Counted from the first letter of the stretch, positions 26,513-34,816 are shown. The stretch: 53,036 bases of DNA from Ancylobacter novellus (GCA_003241485.1 QFQD01000046.1:1-53036); one strand, 5' to 3'. The notes: a model not told the origin generated them from the letters alone. A program made the numbers and translations.

Positions 26513-27292
26513 ATGCCGGAACGTGCCATCTACATTTGGAAGCTCAAGCCGGTGCTGGACGCTGAAGGCGGCGCGGCAGCGATGGTGCAGAAGGCCAGGC
26601 GGGCCGGCATCAGCCAGCTCTGGGTGAAGATTGCCGACGGCCGCTCACCCTATGCCAATGTGCGCGACGGGGCCGGCGCGCAGTTCCGCCAGTTGATCAA
26701 TCTGGCCCGCGACGCGGATATCGCGGTCTGGGGCTGGCAGGTCCCTCACTGTGCCACCGAGGCGGACGTGGATGCCGAGGTGGCGACAATGCGCGCGCTC
26801 GCGGAGAGCTTCCGTCTCGACGGGCTGATCATGGACGCGGAAGGCGGGCCGGAGTTCTTCAAGGGCGATCTTGACTGCGCCCGGCACTACGGCGCGGGAA
26901 TGCGTAAAGTCGCCGACGACATGAAGGTGCCGCTCGCGCTTTCCAGCAACGACATCCCCTCGAACATCGAGGGCTGGATGCCGCGCTTCAACGCCATCGC
27001 CGCCCATGCCGACCATAACTTCCCGCAGACCTATTACGGCGGCAGTCCGAGCGTGGTGCACCGGGTGGACCGTGCCGAGCGGGACAATGCGCATCTGACC
27101 ATCCCGTTCTCGCCGGTGGGGGCGGCGTGGATCGGCGACGGGGGCGGGTGCGCCTCGGCCTCGGCCTGTGCGGAGCGGGCCGAGCGTTTCATCGCCCTGG
27201 CGGGCGAGCGCGGCTATCCCATCTACAGCTTCTGGCACTGGGGCGGCGCGCCGCTGGCCTTCTGGGAAGTGCTCAATCGCGTGCCCGCCTGA
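26513..27292 (+). CDS. Putative TIM-barrel glycoside-hydrolase-like protein
   Basis: A 259-residue protein without signal peptide. Strand-like segments each end in acidic or aromatic residues: AIYIWKLKPVL, ISQLWVKIADG, IAVWGWQVPH, LDGLIMDAEGG, PLALSSND, NFPQTYYGG, TIPFSPVGAAW and YPIYSFWHWGG. The spacing and the DAE motif on the fourth strand look like a glycoside hydrolase (beta/alpha)8 barrel related to GH25- or DUF1906-type families. The substrate is unknown; peptidoglycan is a possibility because the co-transcribed upstream gene encodes a secreted protein. The lack of an export signal is odd for a wall hydrolase. A terminator follows directly. Confidence 0.7.
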   Translation: MPERAIYIWKLKPVLDAEGGAAAMVQKARRAGISQLWVKIADGRSPYANVRDGAGAQFRQLINLARDADIAVWGWQVPHCATEADVDAEVATMRALAESFRLDGLIMDAEGGPEFFKGDLDCARHYGAGMRKVADDMKVPLALSSNDIPSNIEGWMPRFNAIAAHADHNFPQTYYGGSPSVVHRVDRAERDNAHLTIPFSPVGAAWIGDGGGCASASACAERAERFIALAGERGYPIYSFWHWGGAPLAFWEVLNRVPA

Positions 27293-27309
27293 ACGGCGGC
27301 CTCCAAATA

Positions 27310-27346
27310 AAAACGCCCGACGCGCAGAGCGGTCGGGCGTTTTCGT
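27310..27346. terminator. Bidirectional intrinsic terminator between the two convergent operons
   Basis: A perfect 12-bp inverted repeat, AAAACGCCCGAC (27310-27321) and GTCGGGCGTTTT (27332-27343), with a 10-base loop and T-rich sequence on the plus side, A-rich on the other. It lies 18 bases past the stop of the TIM-barrel gene and 47 bases before the end of the convergent gene. Confidence 0.88.
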
Positions 27347-27389
27347 TCGATGTCATCGGCGATCTCGCCGCCTGGTGCCGCCCTGACGC

Positions 27390-27800
27390 TCATTGCACCC
27401 CGGTGACGCTCTGTCCGGGCAATTGGAGGCGGCGAAGACTGTTCTGCAGTTCCAGCCCGCCCAGCCCGCCATCCGGCCGAATGGACTGGGCATTCATCCC
27501 CCCTGTCACGCCGGGCATGGGTAGCAGCAGAGGATCGACGTTGCCGGGACGGCCGGGCGTCGGCGAGGACACAACCGGCTTCGGACATGCCGCGCTGGAT
27601 TCGAACATGCAGGAAGGGTAGGGCGTGCAGGCGGGATCAGGCAGGCATGGCGTATCGTAGGCTGTGGTCGGGGTGGCGCTCGCACCGTCCAGCAACTGGG
27701 GGCTGTCGGCGGGCTGTGCGCGCGCGCAGGTTAAGGACAGCATGCTGCCGCAGGCGAACAGGCCGGCGGCGAGGGTAAGGGAGCGGGTCATCCTGCTCAT
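27390..27800 (-). CDS. Unknown secreted proline-rich protein
   Basis: Unrecognised, 136 residues. An N-terminal signal peptide (LTLAAGLFACGSMLSLTCARA) leads to a mature part rich in Pro, Gly, Ser and Thr with four cysteines clustered as CLPDPACTPYPSC and AACPKP. The C terminus contains LGGLELQNSLRRLQLPG. The FACGS in the leader resembles but does not match a standard lipobox. Its ATG overlaps the stop of the upstream membrane-protein gene by four bases, so the two are translationally coupled. Confidence 0.7.
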   Translation of the reverse strand: MSRMTRSLTLAAGLFACGSMLSLTCARAQPADSPQLLDGASATPTTAYDTPCLPDPACTPYPSCMFESSAACPKPVVSSPTPGRPGNVDPLLLPMPGVTGGMNAQSIRPDGGLGGLELQNSLRRLQLPGQSVTGVQ

Positions 27801-28960
27801 GGCTTCTTCCCATCGGGTGGCGGGGCGCGGTCCGGTGCGCTGGCTGGCAGCGCAAAGGCCAGAGAGCGATAGCCAAACGCCAGAGGGCGCTGGAACACGC
27901 GGTTGGTCATGCCGATTTCCGACGACTGGGAGTCCCCCAGCGTCAGGCCGGGTGCGCCGTCCGCTTTTCCCCGGATGCTGGCCATGCGCTGATCAATGCT
28001 GGTCTGCGTGCTCGGCGGTGGCTTGGTGGCTTCGGCGCCGGTCGCGGTATCCTGCTTTTCCGTGCTGTCTTCCGATCGGGTGCCGGAAAGCGGCGCCTTG
28101 GCCGCGACCCCTCGCGCGCGCGTCGATACGATTTGGTGGTTGATTTCCCGCATGAGATAGACACGGGCAATCACCACCAGCTGGAGCGTGTGGAGATAGG
28201 CACCCTCCTTCTCATCGAGAATCCAGGGGTTGGTGTAGGAGAATATCTGCCTTGCCACCTTGTCGGTGCACAGCGCACGCGTTGTCTCGGCACGGCACCA
28301 GCGCAGATAGCCGCCATAAAGGTCGACCGCCGATGCGCCATAGGTCGCGACCGCTGGAATGGAAATTCGCTCCACCAGATCGCCCTGCGCGTCCGCACCG
28401 CCGAACCATCCTGCCAGCGACCACTGGCCGCTGCCCTGAAAGGCGCGGGTAATCGACAGGTCGGGGAATTCCGCCATCGTCATAGGAATGCCTCCACCGG
28501 CCTGTGACCCGCCGAACGTCACGTGTGCGGACATTGGACGGTATCCGGCGGCAGTCTTTTGCGGCGTGTCGTCGAATTGCGGATGGGCTCCCTGGGGCGA
28601 TTTCCACAATTGCGTCAGGTCAAGCGAACCAAGCCGCACGGCACGGCGGTGGATGTCGGTCGCCTCGTTGGCGGTGCTGATCGGCATCGCCCATACGTCG
28701 CCGACATGGAAATCTTCCTGCGGCGGATACAGCACCTCCAGTCCGAATCTGGAGATGCTGGCGTGCCAGTCGCGGGCGATATTCGTTTCGAGAGGGGGCG
28801 GTGGCGGTCGGAGCAATAGCCAGCCAGACACACCGAGAACCGCAGCGGCGAAACCAAGCTGCGCCAAGCGGGAGAGGCCATCTCCCTGCAACGACGCAAT
28901 CAGGCCGGACGTGCCGCTCCTGAGCGTCTGCCAACCGGCGATCAAGGCATCTCGTATCAT
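27797..28960 (-). CDS. Unknown membrane-anchored protein
   Basis: Unrecognised, 387 residues. A short cytoplasmic leader is followed by one transmembrane helix (about residues 32-50, LAQLGFAAAVLGVSGWLLL), a Pro-rich hinge PPPPPLE, and a large predicted periplasmic domain with IYPP-like LEVLYPPQEDFHVGDVWAM and later AVDLYGGYLRWCRAE and NPWILDEKEGAYLHTLQLVVIARVYLMRE. The last 110 residues are low-complexity Ser/Thr/Lys then a conserved-looking tail NRVFQRPLAFGYRSLAFAL. The topology is type II bitopic. It is the first gene of a two-gene operon whose upstream region holds a TGTAT dyad. Confidence 0.72.
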   Translation of the reverse strand: MIRDALIAGWQTLRSGTSGLIASLQGDGLSRLAQLGFAAAVLGVSGWLLLRPPPPPLETNIARDWHASISRFGLEVLYPPQEDFHVGDVWAMPISTANEATDIHRRAVRLGSLDLTQLWKSPQGAHPQFDDTPQKTAAGYRPMSAHVTFGGSQAGGGIPMTMAEFPDLSITRAFQGSGQWSLAGWFGGADAQGDLVERISIPAVATYGASAVDLYGGYLRWCRAETTRALCTDKVARQIFSYTNPWILDEKEGAYLHTLQLVVIARVYLMREINHQIVSTRARGVAAKAPLSGTRSEDSTEKQDTATGAEATKPPPSTQTSIDQRMASIRGKADGAPGLTLGDSQSSEIGMTNRVFQRPLAFGYRSLAFALPASAPDRAPPPDGKKP

Positions 28961-29031
28961 GCCAGCGTTTCGCAGCGACGGGTATGCCGCTGCGGAACAC
29001 GATAGGGCATGAAAGGTGTACCCGTAAAGGG

Positions 29032-29050
29032 TGTATTCCTAGCTAATACA
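29032..29050. promoter_or_regulatory. TGTATT-N7-AATACA dyad upstream of the 28960 operon
   Basis: TGTATT (29032-29037) and AATACA (29045-29050) form a perfect 6-bp inverted repeat about 75 bases upstream of the membrane-protein ATG. It can be written TGTAT-N9-ATACA, nearly identical to the TGTAT-N10-ATACA at the other end of the island (25917-25936). It is a candidate binding site for the same regulator. The two sites also share AATACAACC in direct orientation. Confidence 0.4.
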
Positions 29051-29065
29051 ACCCTGAGAATGCGT

Positions 29066-30415
29066 TCACATCACCGCGTCGATGGTGCGGCCGATCTTTT
29101 CCACCAGCTCGCCGATCTGCGATTCCGAGATGATGAGAGGCGGGCTGACGGCGATGGTGTCGCCGGTGATGCGGAACATCACGTCCTGGTTGTGGAAGCC
29201 GGCTTCCATCGCCTCATAGCCGCGCTTGCCGGGGCCTTCCGCCTTGGGCGCCATGTCGAAGGCGGCGACGAGGCCGACGGTGCGGATGTCGAGCACGCCG
29301 GGCTTGCCCTTCAGGCTCATCACCGCATCGGCGAAGGTGGGCTCCAGCGCGCGGGCGCGCTCGAACAGGCCCTCGTCGCGATACAGGTCCAGCGTCGCGA
29401 TGGAGGCGGCGCAGGCCAGCGGGTGGCCGGAATAGGTGTAGCCGTGGAACAGCTCGATCACGTGGTCCGGGCCGTTCATGAAGGCGTCGTAGATGTGCTT
29501 GCGCACGATCACGCCGCCCATCGGCACCGCGCCCGAGGTCACGCCCTTGGCGAAGGTAATCATGTCCGGCACGACGCCGTAGCGCTCGGCGGCGAAGGGG
29601 AAGCCGAGGCGGCCGAAGCCGGTGATGACCTCGTCGAAGATCAGCAGGATGCCGTATTTGTCGCAGATCTCGCGCAGGCGCTTGAGATAGCCCTTGGGCG
29701 CGGGCAGGCCGCCCGTGGAGCCGGCCATGGGCTCGACGATGACGGCGGCGATGGTCTGCGCGTCGTGGAGGGCGACGAGGCTTTCCAGCGCGTCGGCGCG
29801 CTCGGCGCCCCATTCCGGCTCGCCCTTGGAGAAGGCCTGCTTCTCGCGGTCATAGGTGTGGGGCAGATGATCGGTGCCGACCAGCAGGCCGCCGAAGAAG
29901 CGGCGGTTCGGCGAGATGCCGCCGACGGAAATGCCGCCGAAGCCGACGCCGTGATAGCCGCGCTCGCGGCCGATCAGCCGGGTGCGGGTGCCCTTGCCCG
30001 TCACCGCATGGTAGGCGAGCGCGATCTTCAGCGCGGTGTCGCCGGCTTCCGAGCCGGAATTGCAGAAGAACACATGGTCGAGGTCGCCCGGCGCCAGCTC
30101 GGCAATGCGCGAGGCGGCGGTGAAGGCGAGCGGGTGACCGAACTGGAAGGTGGGGGCGAAGTCCATCTCCGCCGCCTGCTTCTGGATCGCCTGCACGATG
30201 CGGTCGCGGTTGTGGCCCGCATTGGAGCACCACAGGCCGGCCGAACCGTCGAGGATCGCGCGACCCTCGGGGGTGTAATAGTGCATGTCCTTGGCGCGGG
30301 ACACCATGCGCGGGCGGCGCTTGAACGCCCGGTTGGCGGTGAAGCCCATCCAGAACGCCTCAAGGTCGTTCGGGGTGGCCGTGCTTGTGGCGTCGATATC
30401 GTAGGCGACAGACAT
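29066..30415 (-). CDS. Class III aminotransferase (omega-amino acid:pyruvate transaminase-like)
   Basis: A PLP-dependent fold type I class III transaminase, 449 residues. Characteristic stretches are DGSAGLWCSNAGHNRDRIV, VFFCNSGSEAGDTALKIAL, ERGYHGVGFGGISVGGI, VIVEPMAGSTGG, LLIFDEVITGFGRLG and the PLP-lysine motif MITFAKGVTSGAVPMGG. The overall look is that of beta-alanine/omega-amino acid:pyruvate transaminases. The start at 30415 has GGAG eight bases upstream; the longer frame to 30472 lacks this. Substrate is not decidable; a role with the phosphonate genes 2 kb away is conceivable, but they are on the other strand. Confidence 0.9.
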   Translation of the reverse strand: MSVAYDIDATSTATPNDLEAFWMGFTANRAFKRRPRMVSRAKDMHYYTPEGRAILDGSAGLWCSNAGHNRDRIVQAIQKQAAEMDFAPTFQFGHPLAFTAASRIAELAPGDLDHVFFCNSGSEAGDTALKIALAYHAVTGKGTRTRLIGRERGYHGVGFGGISVGGISPNRRFFGGLLVGTDHLPHTYDREKQAFSKGEPEWGAERADALESLVALHDAQTIAAVIVEPMAGSTGGLPAPKGYLKRLREICDKYGILLIFDEVITGFGRLGFPFAAERYGVVPDMITFAKGVTSGAVPMGGVIVRKHIYDAFMNGPDHVIELFHGYTYSGHPLACAASIATLDLYRDEGLFERARALEPTFADAVMSLKGKPGVLDIRTVGLVAAFDMAPKAEGPGKRGYEAMEAGFHNQDVMFRITGDTIAVSPPLIISESQIGELVEKIGRTIDAVM

Positions 30416-30660
30416 GGGTGAGCTCCGGTGCAGGGCGGACAAGGACGGCGGGGCCGCCTTTTTTAAGGTCATGTATAATGCCGCGGCACAGGTGCGCTCA
30501 CGAGAAAAAGTGATGATGTGATCACTTTCTTTTCTGATCGTGGGCGCGCGGCTTGACCCTGCGGTGCTGCGCCGCCATCAACTCGCCGCAAGCCGTGGTA
30601 AAGTCACCTAAGGTCATCGCTCGCTTTCACGATGGCGCGCATGACAACAGGAATTCACTG

Positions 30661-32586
30661 GTGCCCGAAAGTCCGACAGCCGATTCCCCGGAGGCCGCCA
30701 CGGCGCTGCCGGACGGCGCCTCGCCGGAAGCCGACGCGGAGGTCGTGCGCCGGGCGCTGGTGCGGGTGCTGGAGGCGGACGAACTGCGCTCCTCGCCGCA
30801 GCTGGGTAATATTCTGCGCTTCGTCGTCGAGGCCACGCTGGAGGGCCGCAGCGACGCCATCAAGGGCTACACCATAGCGGTCGAGGCGCTGGGGCGGGAT
30901 GCGTCCTTCGACCCGCAGGCGGACCCGATCGTCCGGGTGGAGGCGACCCGGCTGCGCCGCGCGCTGGAGCGCTATTATGCCGGGGCGGGCGCCGCCGACG
31001 AGATCGAGATCGTGGTGCCGCGCGGCAGCTATGTGCCGCAGTTCATTCCCCGCCAGACGGCTCCGCCGGCCGATGTCGCGCCGCCGCCGCAGCTGGCGCC
31101 GGGCGACCTGCCGGGCGAGGTGCCGCCGGGCGAGGCCTCACTCGTGCCGGCGCCGGTGGACAGGGCCGCGCGCTGGAGCGTCAGTCGCGTCGCCGGGCTC
31201 ATTGCCATTACGCTGCTGCTGCTCGGGCTCGCCACCGCCTTCACCGTCGATGTCGTCGACCCCACCGGCTGGCGCGCGCTGGTTTCAAGCGCCCTGCTGC
31301 GCCCGCTGGAGCGCACGAACCGCCTCGGCATCCCGATGGTGGAGGTGCGTGCCTTCGACACCACAGGCGGCCAGCCGCTGCCGCCCAGCGTGGTGGCCAG
31401 CGCGGCCGGCGTGGTGAGCGCAGGCGATTTCACCGCGCGGGCGGTGGAGGTGCGCATACGCGACGCGCTGGCGCGCTTCGATCTGCTCGACGTGCTGGCG
31501 AGCCCGGATGCCCGCCCCGCGCTCGATTGCGGTGCCGGCGGGGTGTCGGCCAATTCCGCCTTCGCGCTCAGCGGGCTGATCGAGAACCATGAGGACGGCT
31601 CGCTCTCGCTGCTGCTGCGGCTCTCGGATCTGTGCGACGGCACCATCGTCTGGTCGCACGAATTCGACGGCATGAAGCGCGGCGGGGATTCGACGCAGGC
31701 CGAGACCCGGCTGGTGCGCGACATCATGGCCGCGGTCGCCGAGCCCTATGGCGTGATCCAGGCCCGTGCCCGCGCGCGCGTGACGGCGGCGGGCGGGCCG
31801 GCTCAGGCCGGGCCCTATGGCTGCGTGCTGATGGCCTACAGCTACTGGCGCAGCTTCCTGCTGGCGGACCATCTGAAGGCGCGCCAGTGCCTCGAACAGG
31901 CGGTGGCGGCGGACGGCACCTTCGCGCTCGGCTACGCGCTGCTGGCCGAGCTCTATCTCGACGAGATGCGCAACGGCGCCAACCCGCAGGGCGGCGCGCC
32001 CGCGCTGAACCGCGCCCTCGCCGCCGCGGAGCAGGCGGTGGAACTCGCCCCCACCAGCGCCTATGCGCGGCGCGTGCTGATGGATGTGCACTTCTTCCGC
32101 GGCGAGCGCGGTGCGGCCATCGCCTCCGGCGAGGCGGCGCTGGAGCTGAACCCTTACGATGTCGAGGTTCAGGCGGATGTGGGCGGGCGCTTCATCTCGC
32201 TGGGCGAGGTCGAGCGCGGCGAGGCGCTGCTGACCAGCGCCCTGCATGCCGCGCCCGGCATGCCGACCTGGGTGGACTATCACCGGGTGATCGCCGCCTA
32301 TCTGCGCGACGACGCACCTGCCGCCGCCGCCGCCGCCGACCATCTGATGGGCGATGGCTATGCGCCGGGGCTGCTGGCGCGCGCGCTGGCCGCCCATCTG
32401 GCGGGCGAGAGCGATGCCGCACGGGCCGATCTGCGCAAGCTGACCGAGATCGCACCGGCCTGGGGCCGGGATCCCGACGCCATGGTCGCGCGGTTCTTCC
32501 CCCAGCCGGAGATTGCGCGGCGCGTGCGCGACGATCTTGCCGCCATCGGCCTGCCGGTGCGCAAATCGTCCACCGCCGCCAACTGA
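30661..32586 (+). CDS. Membrane protein with N-terminal transcriptional-regulator-like domain and TPR-like C terminus
   Basis: Function unknown. From a GTG start (30661, AGGA about ten bases ahead) the protein is about 641 residues. Residues about 25-140 form a compact domain (RALVRVLEADELRSSPQLG, VEATLEGRSDAIKGYTIAVE, PIVRVEATRLRRALERYY) frequently seen ahead of TPR or adenylate-cyclase-like modules. A Pro-rich linker and one membrane helix (VAGLIAITLLLLGLATAF) follow. The rest is periplasmic: a TolB-N-like region, then helical repeats (TFALGYALLAELYLDEM, LAAAEQAVELAPTSAYARR, AAIASGEAALELNPYDVEV) typical of tetratricopeptide repeats. The upstream frame to 30553 is open, but its start is weaker. 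Confidence 0.75.
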   Translation: MPESPTADSPEAATALPDGASPEADAEVVRRALVRVLEADELRSSPQLGNILRFVVEATLEGRSDAIKGYTIAVEALGRDASFDPQADPIVRVEATRLRRALERYYAGAGAADEIEIVVPRGSYVPQFIPRQTAPPADVAPPPQLAPGDLPGEVPPGEASLVPAPVDRAARWSVSRVAGLIAITLLLLGLATAFTVDVVDPTGWRALVSSALLRPLERTNRLGIPMVEVRAFDTTGGQPLPPSVVASAAGVVSAGDFTARAVEVRIRDALARFDLLDVLASPDARPALDCGAGGVSANSAFALSGLIENHEDGSLSLLLRLSDLCDGTIVWSHEFDGMKRGGDSTQAETRLVRDIMAAVAEPYGVIQARARARVTAAGGPAQAGPYGCVLMAYSYWRSFLLADHLKARQCLEQAVAADGTFALGYALLAELYLDEMRNGANPQGGAPALNRALAAAEQAVELAPTSAYARRVLMDVHFFRGERGAAIASGEAALELNPYDVEVQADVGGRFISLGEVERGEALLTSALHAAPGMPTWVDYHRVIAAYLRDDAPAAAAAADHLMGDGYAPGLLARALAAHLAGESDAARADLRKLTEIAPAWGRDPDAMVARFFPQPEIARRVRDDLAAIGLPVRKSSTAAN

Positions 32587-32704
32587 TCACGCGGAAATTG
32601 CGCCACCCCGCGCGGGTGTCGCATGGCGCGGCGCGTGCGAACGGGGTATGAGCGGGAAACCTGCCTCCTCTCGTTTTCCCTCCTCGCCAGCCGGGATTGA
32701 CCCC

Positions 32705-33820
32705 ATGTCGGACAGCTACGATCTCGCCATTGTCGGTGCGGGCGTCGTCGGGCTCGGCCACGCCATCGCCGCGCTGCGGCGCGGGCTCAAGGTGGTGGTG
32801 ATCGACCGCGACGCGCAGGCAAATGGCGCCTCGATCCGCAATTTCGGCTTCGTCACGGTCACCGGCCAGCAGCGCGGGGAATGCTGGCGCCGCGCCATGC
32901 GCTCGCGCGACATCTGGGCCGAGATCGCCCCGCAGGCGGGCATCGAGGTGATCCATCGCGGGCTGCTCGTGGCGGTGCGCCGGCCCGAGGCGATGCCGGT
33001 GCTGGAAGCCTTCCGCGCGACCGAAATGGGCGAGGGCTGCGAATTGCTGACGCCCGATGCGGCCCGCGACCGGCTGCCGGCTCTGACCGGAGAGCTTTCC
33101 GGCGCGCTGTGGAGCCCGCACGACATGCGGGTGGAATCGCGCGAGGCCATCCCCAGGCTCGCCGCCTGGCTCGCCGCGCAGGGCGTCACCTTCCGCCGCG
33201 AGAGCGCGGTGACGGCGGTGGAGCCGGGCCGGGTGGTGACCTCGGGCGGCACGGTGAGCGCGGCGCGCATCGTGGTGGCGCCGGGCGATGATTTCCACAC
33301 GCTGTTCGAGGAGCGCTTCAAGCTCTACGGCGTCACCCGCTGCAAGCTGCACATGCTGCGCGTGGGCGACCCCGCGGTCGGCCGCCTGCCGGGCTCGGTG
33401 ATGACGGACCTCTCGCTGGGGCGCTATCTCGGCTATGCCGAACTGCCCGAGGCCGAGCCGCTGAAGCGCCGCCTCGAAGCCGAGCAGGCCGAGCACCTCG
33501 CCCATGGCGTTCATCTCATCGTCGTGCAATCGGCCGATGGTTCGCTCGTGGTGGGTGACAGCCACCATTATGGCGCGACGCCCGATCCCTTCGCGCCGGA
33601 CTTCGTCGACGAGCTGATTATCGACGAATATGCCGCGCTGTTCGGCCGCCGGCCGGCGGTGCTGGAGCGCTGGATCGGCACCTATGCCTCGGCGTCCGAC
33701 CGGCTGGCCTTCATCGACCGGCCCGATGACACCACCCGCCTCGTGGTGGTGACGAGCGGCACCGGCGCCTCCACGGGCTTTGCCATCGCGGAAGAGGCGG
33801 TGGCGGAACTGTTCGACTGA
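32705..33820 (+). CDS. FAD-dependent amine oxidase of the TIGR03364 / PbfD-like group (phosphonate-linked)
   Basis: A 371-residue glycine-oxidase-like flavoprotein with N-terminal dinucleotide motif YDLAIVGAGVVGLGHAIAAL and IDRDAQANGASIRNFGFVTV, then RVESREAIPRLAAWLAAQGV and a C-terminal FAD-binding GTGASTGFAIAEEAV. This group sits beside phosphonate genes; published work on PbfC/PbfD-type enzymes reports oxidation of aminoethylphosphonate or its N-methyl form to phosphonoacetaldehyde. Here phnX follows after 58 bases, exactly the enzyme that would use that product. Cytoplasmic. No PhnW transaminase is adjacent, so this oxidase is the likely entry step. Substrate assignment is inference. Confidence 0.86.
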   Translation: MSDSYDLAIVGAGVVGLGHAIAALRRGLKVVVIDRDAQANGASIRNFGFVTVTGQQRGECWRRAMRSRDIWAEIAPQAGIEVIHRGLLVAVRRPEAMPVLEAFRATEMGEGCELLTPDAARDRLPALTGELSGALWSPHDMRVESREAIPRLAAWLAAQGVTFRRESAVTAVEPGRVVTSGGTVSAARIVVAPGDDFHTLFEERFKLYGVTRCKLHMLRVGDPAVGRLPGSVMTDLSLGRYLGYAELPEAEPLKRRLEAEQAEHLAHGVHLIVVQSADGSLVVGDSHHYGATPDPFAPDFVDELIIDEYAALFGRRPAVLERWIGTYASASDRLAFIDRPDDTTRLVVVTSGTGASTGFAIAEEAVAELFD

Positions 33821-33878
33821 CCCGGCTTTTTCCGTCATCCCGGCCCGTTCACCGGCGGGGCGGCAACAGGAGACACGC

Positions 33879-34679
33879 ATGGCCCTCAAGGCGCTTATTC
33901 TCGACTGGGCCGGCACGGCGGTCGATTTCGGTTCGCGCGCGCCGATGGGCGCCTTCGTGGAAGCCTTCGGTCAGGTCGGCGTGACGATTTCCATCGAGGA
34001 AGCGCGCGGGCCGATGGGCCTGCCCAAGCGCGACCATGTGGCGAGCCTGCTTTACAGCCCCGAGATCGCCGCCCGCTGGCAGGCCGCCCATGGCGCCGCG
34101 CCGACGGAAGCGGATGTCGACCGCGTGCTCGCCATCTTCGAGCCGCTGAATGTCGAGGTGATCCCGCGCCATGCCGACCTCATTCCCGGCCTGCTCGACG
34201 TCATCGCGGAAGCCCGCCGGCGCGGCATGAAGATCGGCTCCACCACCGGCTATACCCGGCCGATCATGGAGAAGCTGATGCCGCTGGCAGCCAGCGCCGG
34301 CTACGCGCCGGACAATGTGGTGTGCGCCGGCGACCTCGCTGCCGGCCGGCCGAGCCCCTTGATGATGTACCGCACCTTTGCCGATATCGGCGTGTGGCCG
34401 CCCTCGGCCTGCGTGAAGCTGGACGACACCGAGCCGGGCATCGCCGAGGGGCTGGCCGCCGGCACCTGGACGGTGGGGCTGTCGCTCTCGGGCAATGCGG
34501 CGGGGCTCTCCAAGGCCGAACTCGACCAGCTGGCGCCCGACGACCGCGCCGCGCTGGGCAAGCGCGCATCCGACAAGCTCTCTGGCGCGGGCGCGCATTT
34601 CGTCATCGACACGGTGGCGGACCTGCTGCCGGTGCTGGACGCGATCGAGGCAAGGTTGGCGGCGGGGCTGCGGCCGTAG
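33879..34679 (+). CDS. phnX: Phosphonoacetaldehyde hydrolase (phosphonatase)
   Basis: A HAD-superfamily enzyme that cleaves phosphonoacetaldehyde to acetaldehyde and phosphate. The 266 residues include the nucleophile motif ILDWAGTAVDFG, the cap-domain lysine for Schiff-base chemistry in RGPMGLPKRDHV, and the distal HAD motif VKLDDTEPGIAEGLAAGTWTVG. The start at 33879 has AGGAGA five bases upstream. It is in an operon with the TIGR03364 oxidase. Together they form a compact 2-carbon phosphonate salvage route for carbon and phosphorus. A C-terminal basic region before LLPVLDAIEARL is normal for the family. Confidence 0.96.
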   Translation: MALKALILDWAGTAVDFGSRAPMGAFVEAFGQVGVTISIEEARGPMGLPKRDHVASLLYSPEIAARWQAAHGAAPTEADVDRVLAIFEPLNVEVIPRHADLIPGLLDVIAEARRRGMKIGSTTGYTRPIMEKLMPLAASAGYAPDNVVCAGDLAAGRPSPLMMYRTFADIGVWPPSACVKLDDTEPGIAEGLAAGTWTVGLSLSGNAAGLSKAELDQLAPDDRAALGKRASDKLSGAGAHFVIDTVADLLPVLDAIEARLAAGLRP

Positions 34680-34695
34680 GGCTATTGCCGCAAGG

Positions 34696-34816
34696 GTTTT
34701 GCGCTGGGTCCCGGATCGGCGCTGCGCTGCGCGCAGCTGGTCCGGGAAACAGGAGGCTTCGTGTCCCGGACAAGTGACGCCGCAGGCGCAGCGCCGATCC
34801 GGGCCCCGGCGCACGA
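34696..34816. repeat. Dispersed palindromic repeat family A, copy 2 (opposite orientation)
   Basis: The same outer arms as copy 1 (GTTTTGCGCTGGGTCCCGG and GATCCGGGCCCCGGCGCA), but the central segment, with AGCTGGTCCGGGAAACAGGA and TGTCCCGGACAAGTGACGCC, is the reverse complement of copy 1's centre. It lies between phnX and hisS. Confidence 0.85.

Noticed and set aside
25931..29053. AATACAACC direct repeats as attachment sites of a mobile island
   Set aside because: Only nine bases, no integrase or tRNA nearby, and both lie within dyads upstream of operons, so a shared operator is the simpler reading.
29066..30415. Class III aminotransferase as part of the phosphonate pathway (PbfA-like)
   Set aside because: It is on the opposite strand, separated from phnX by the TPR gene, and its motifs look like ordinary omega-amino acid transaminases.
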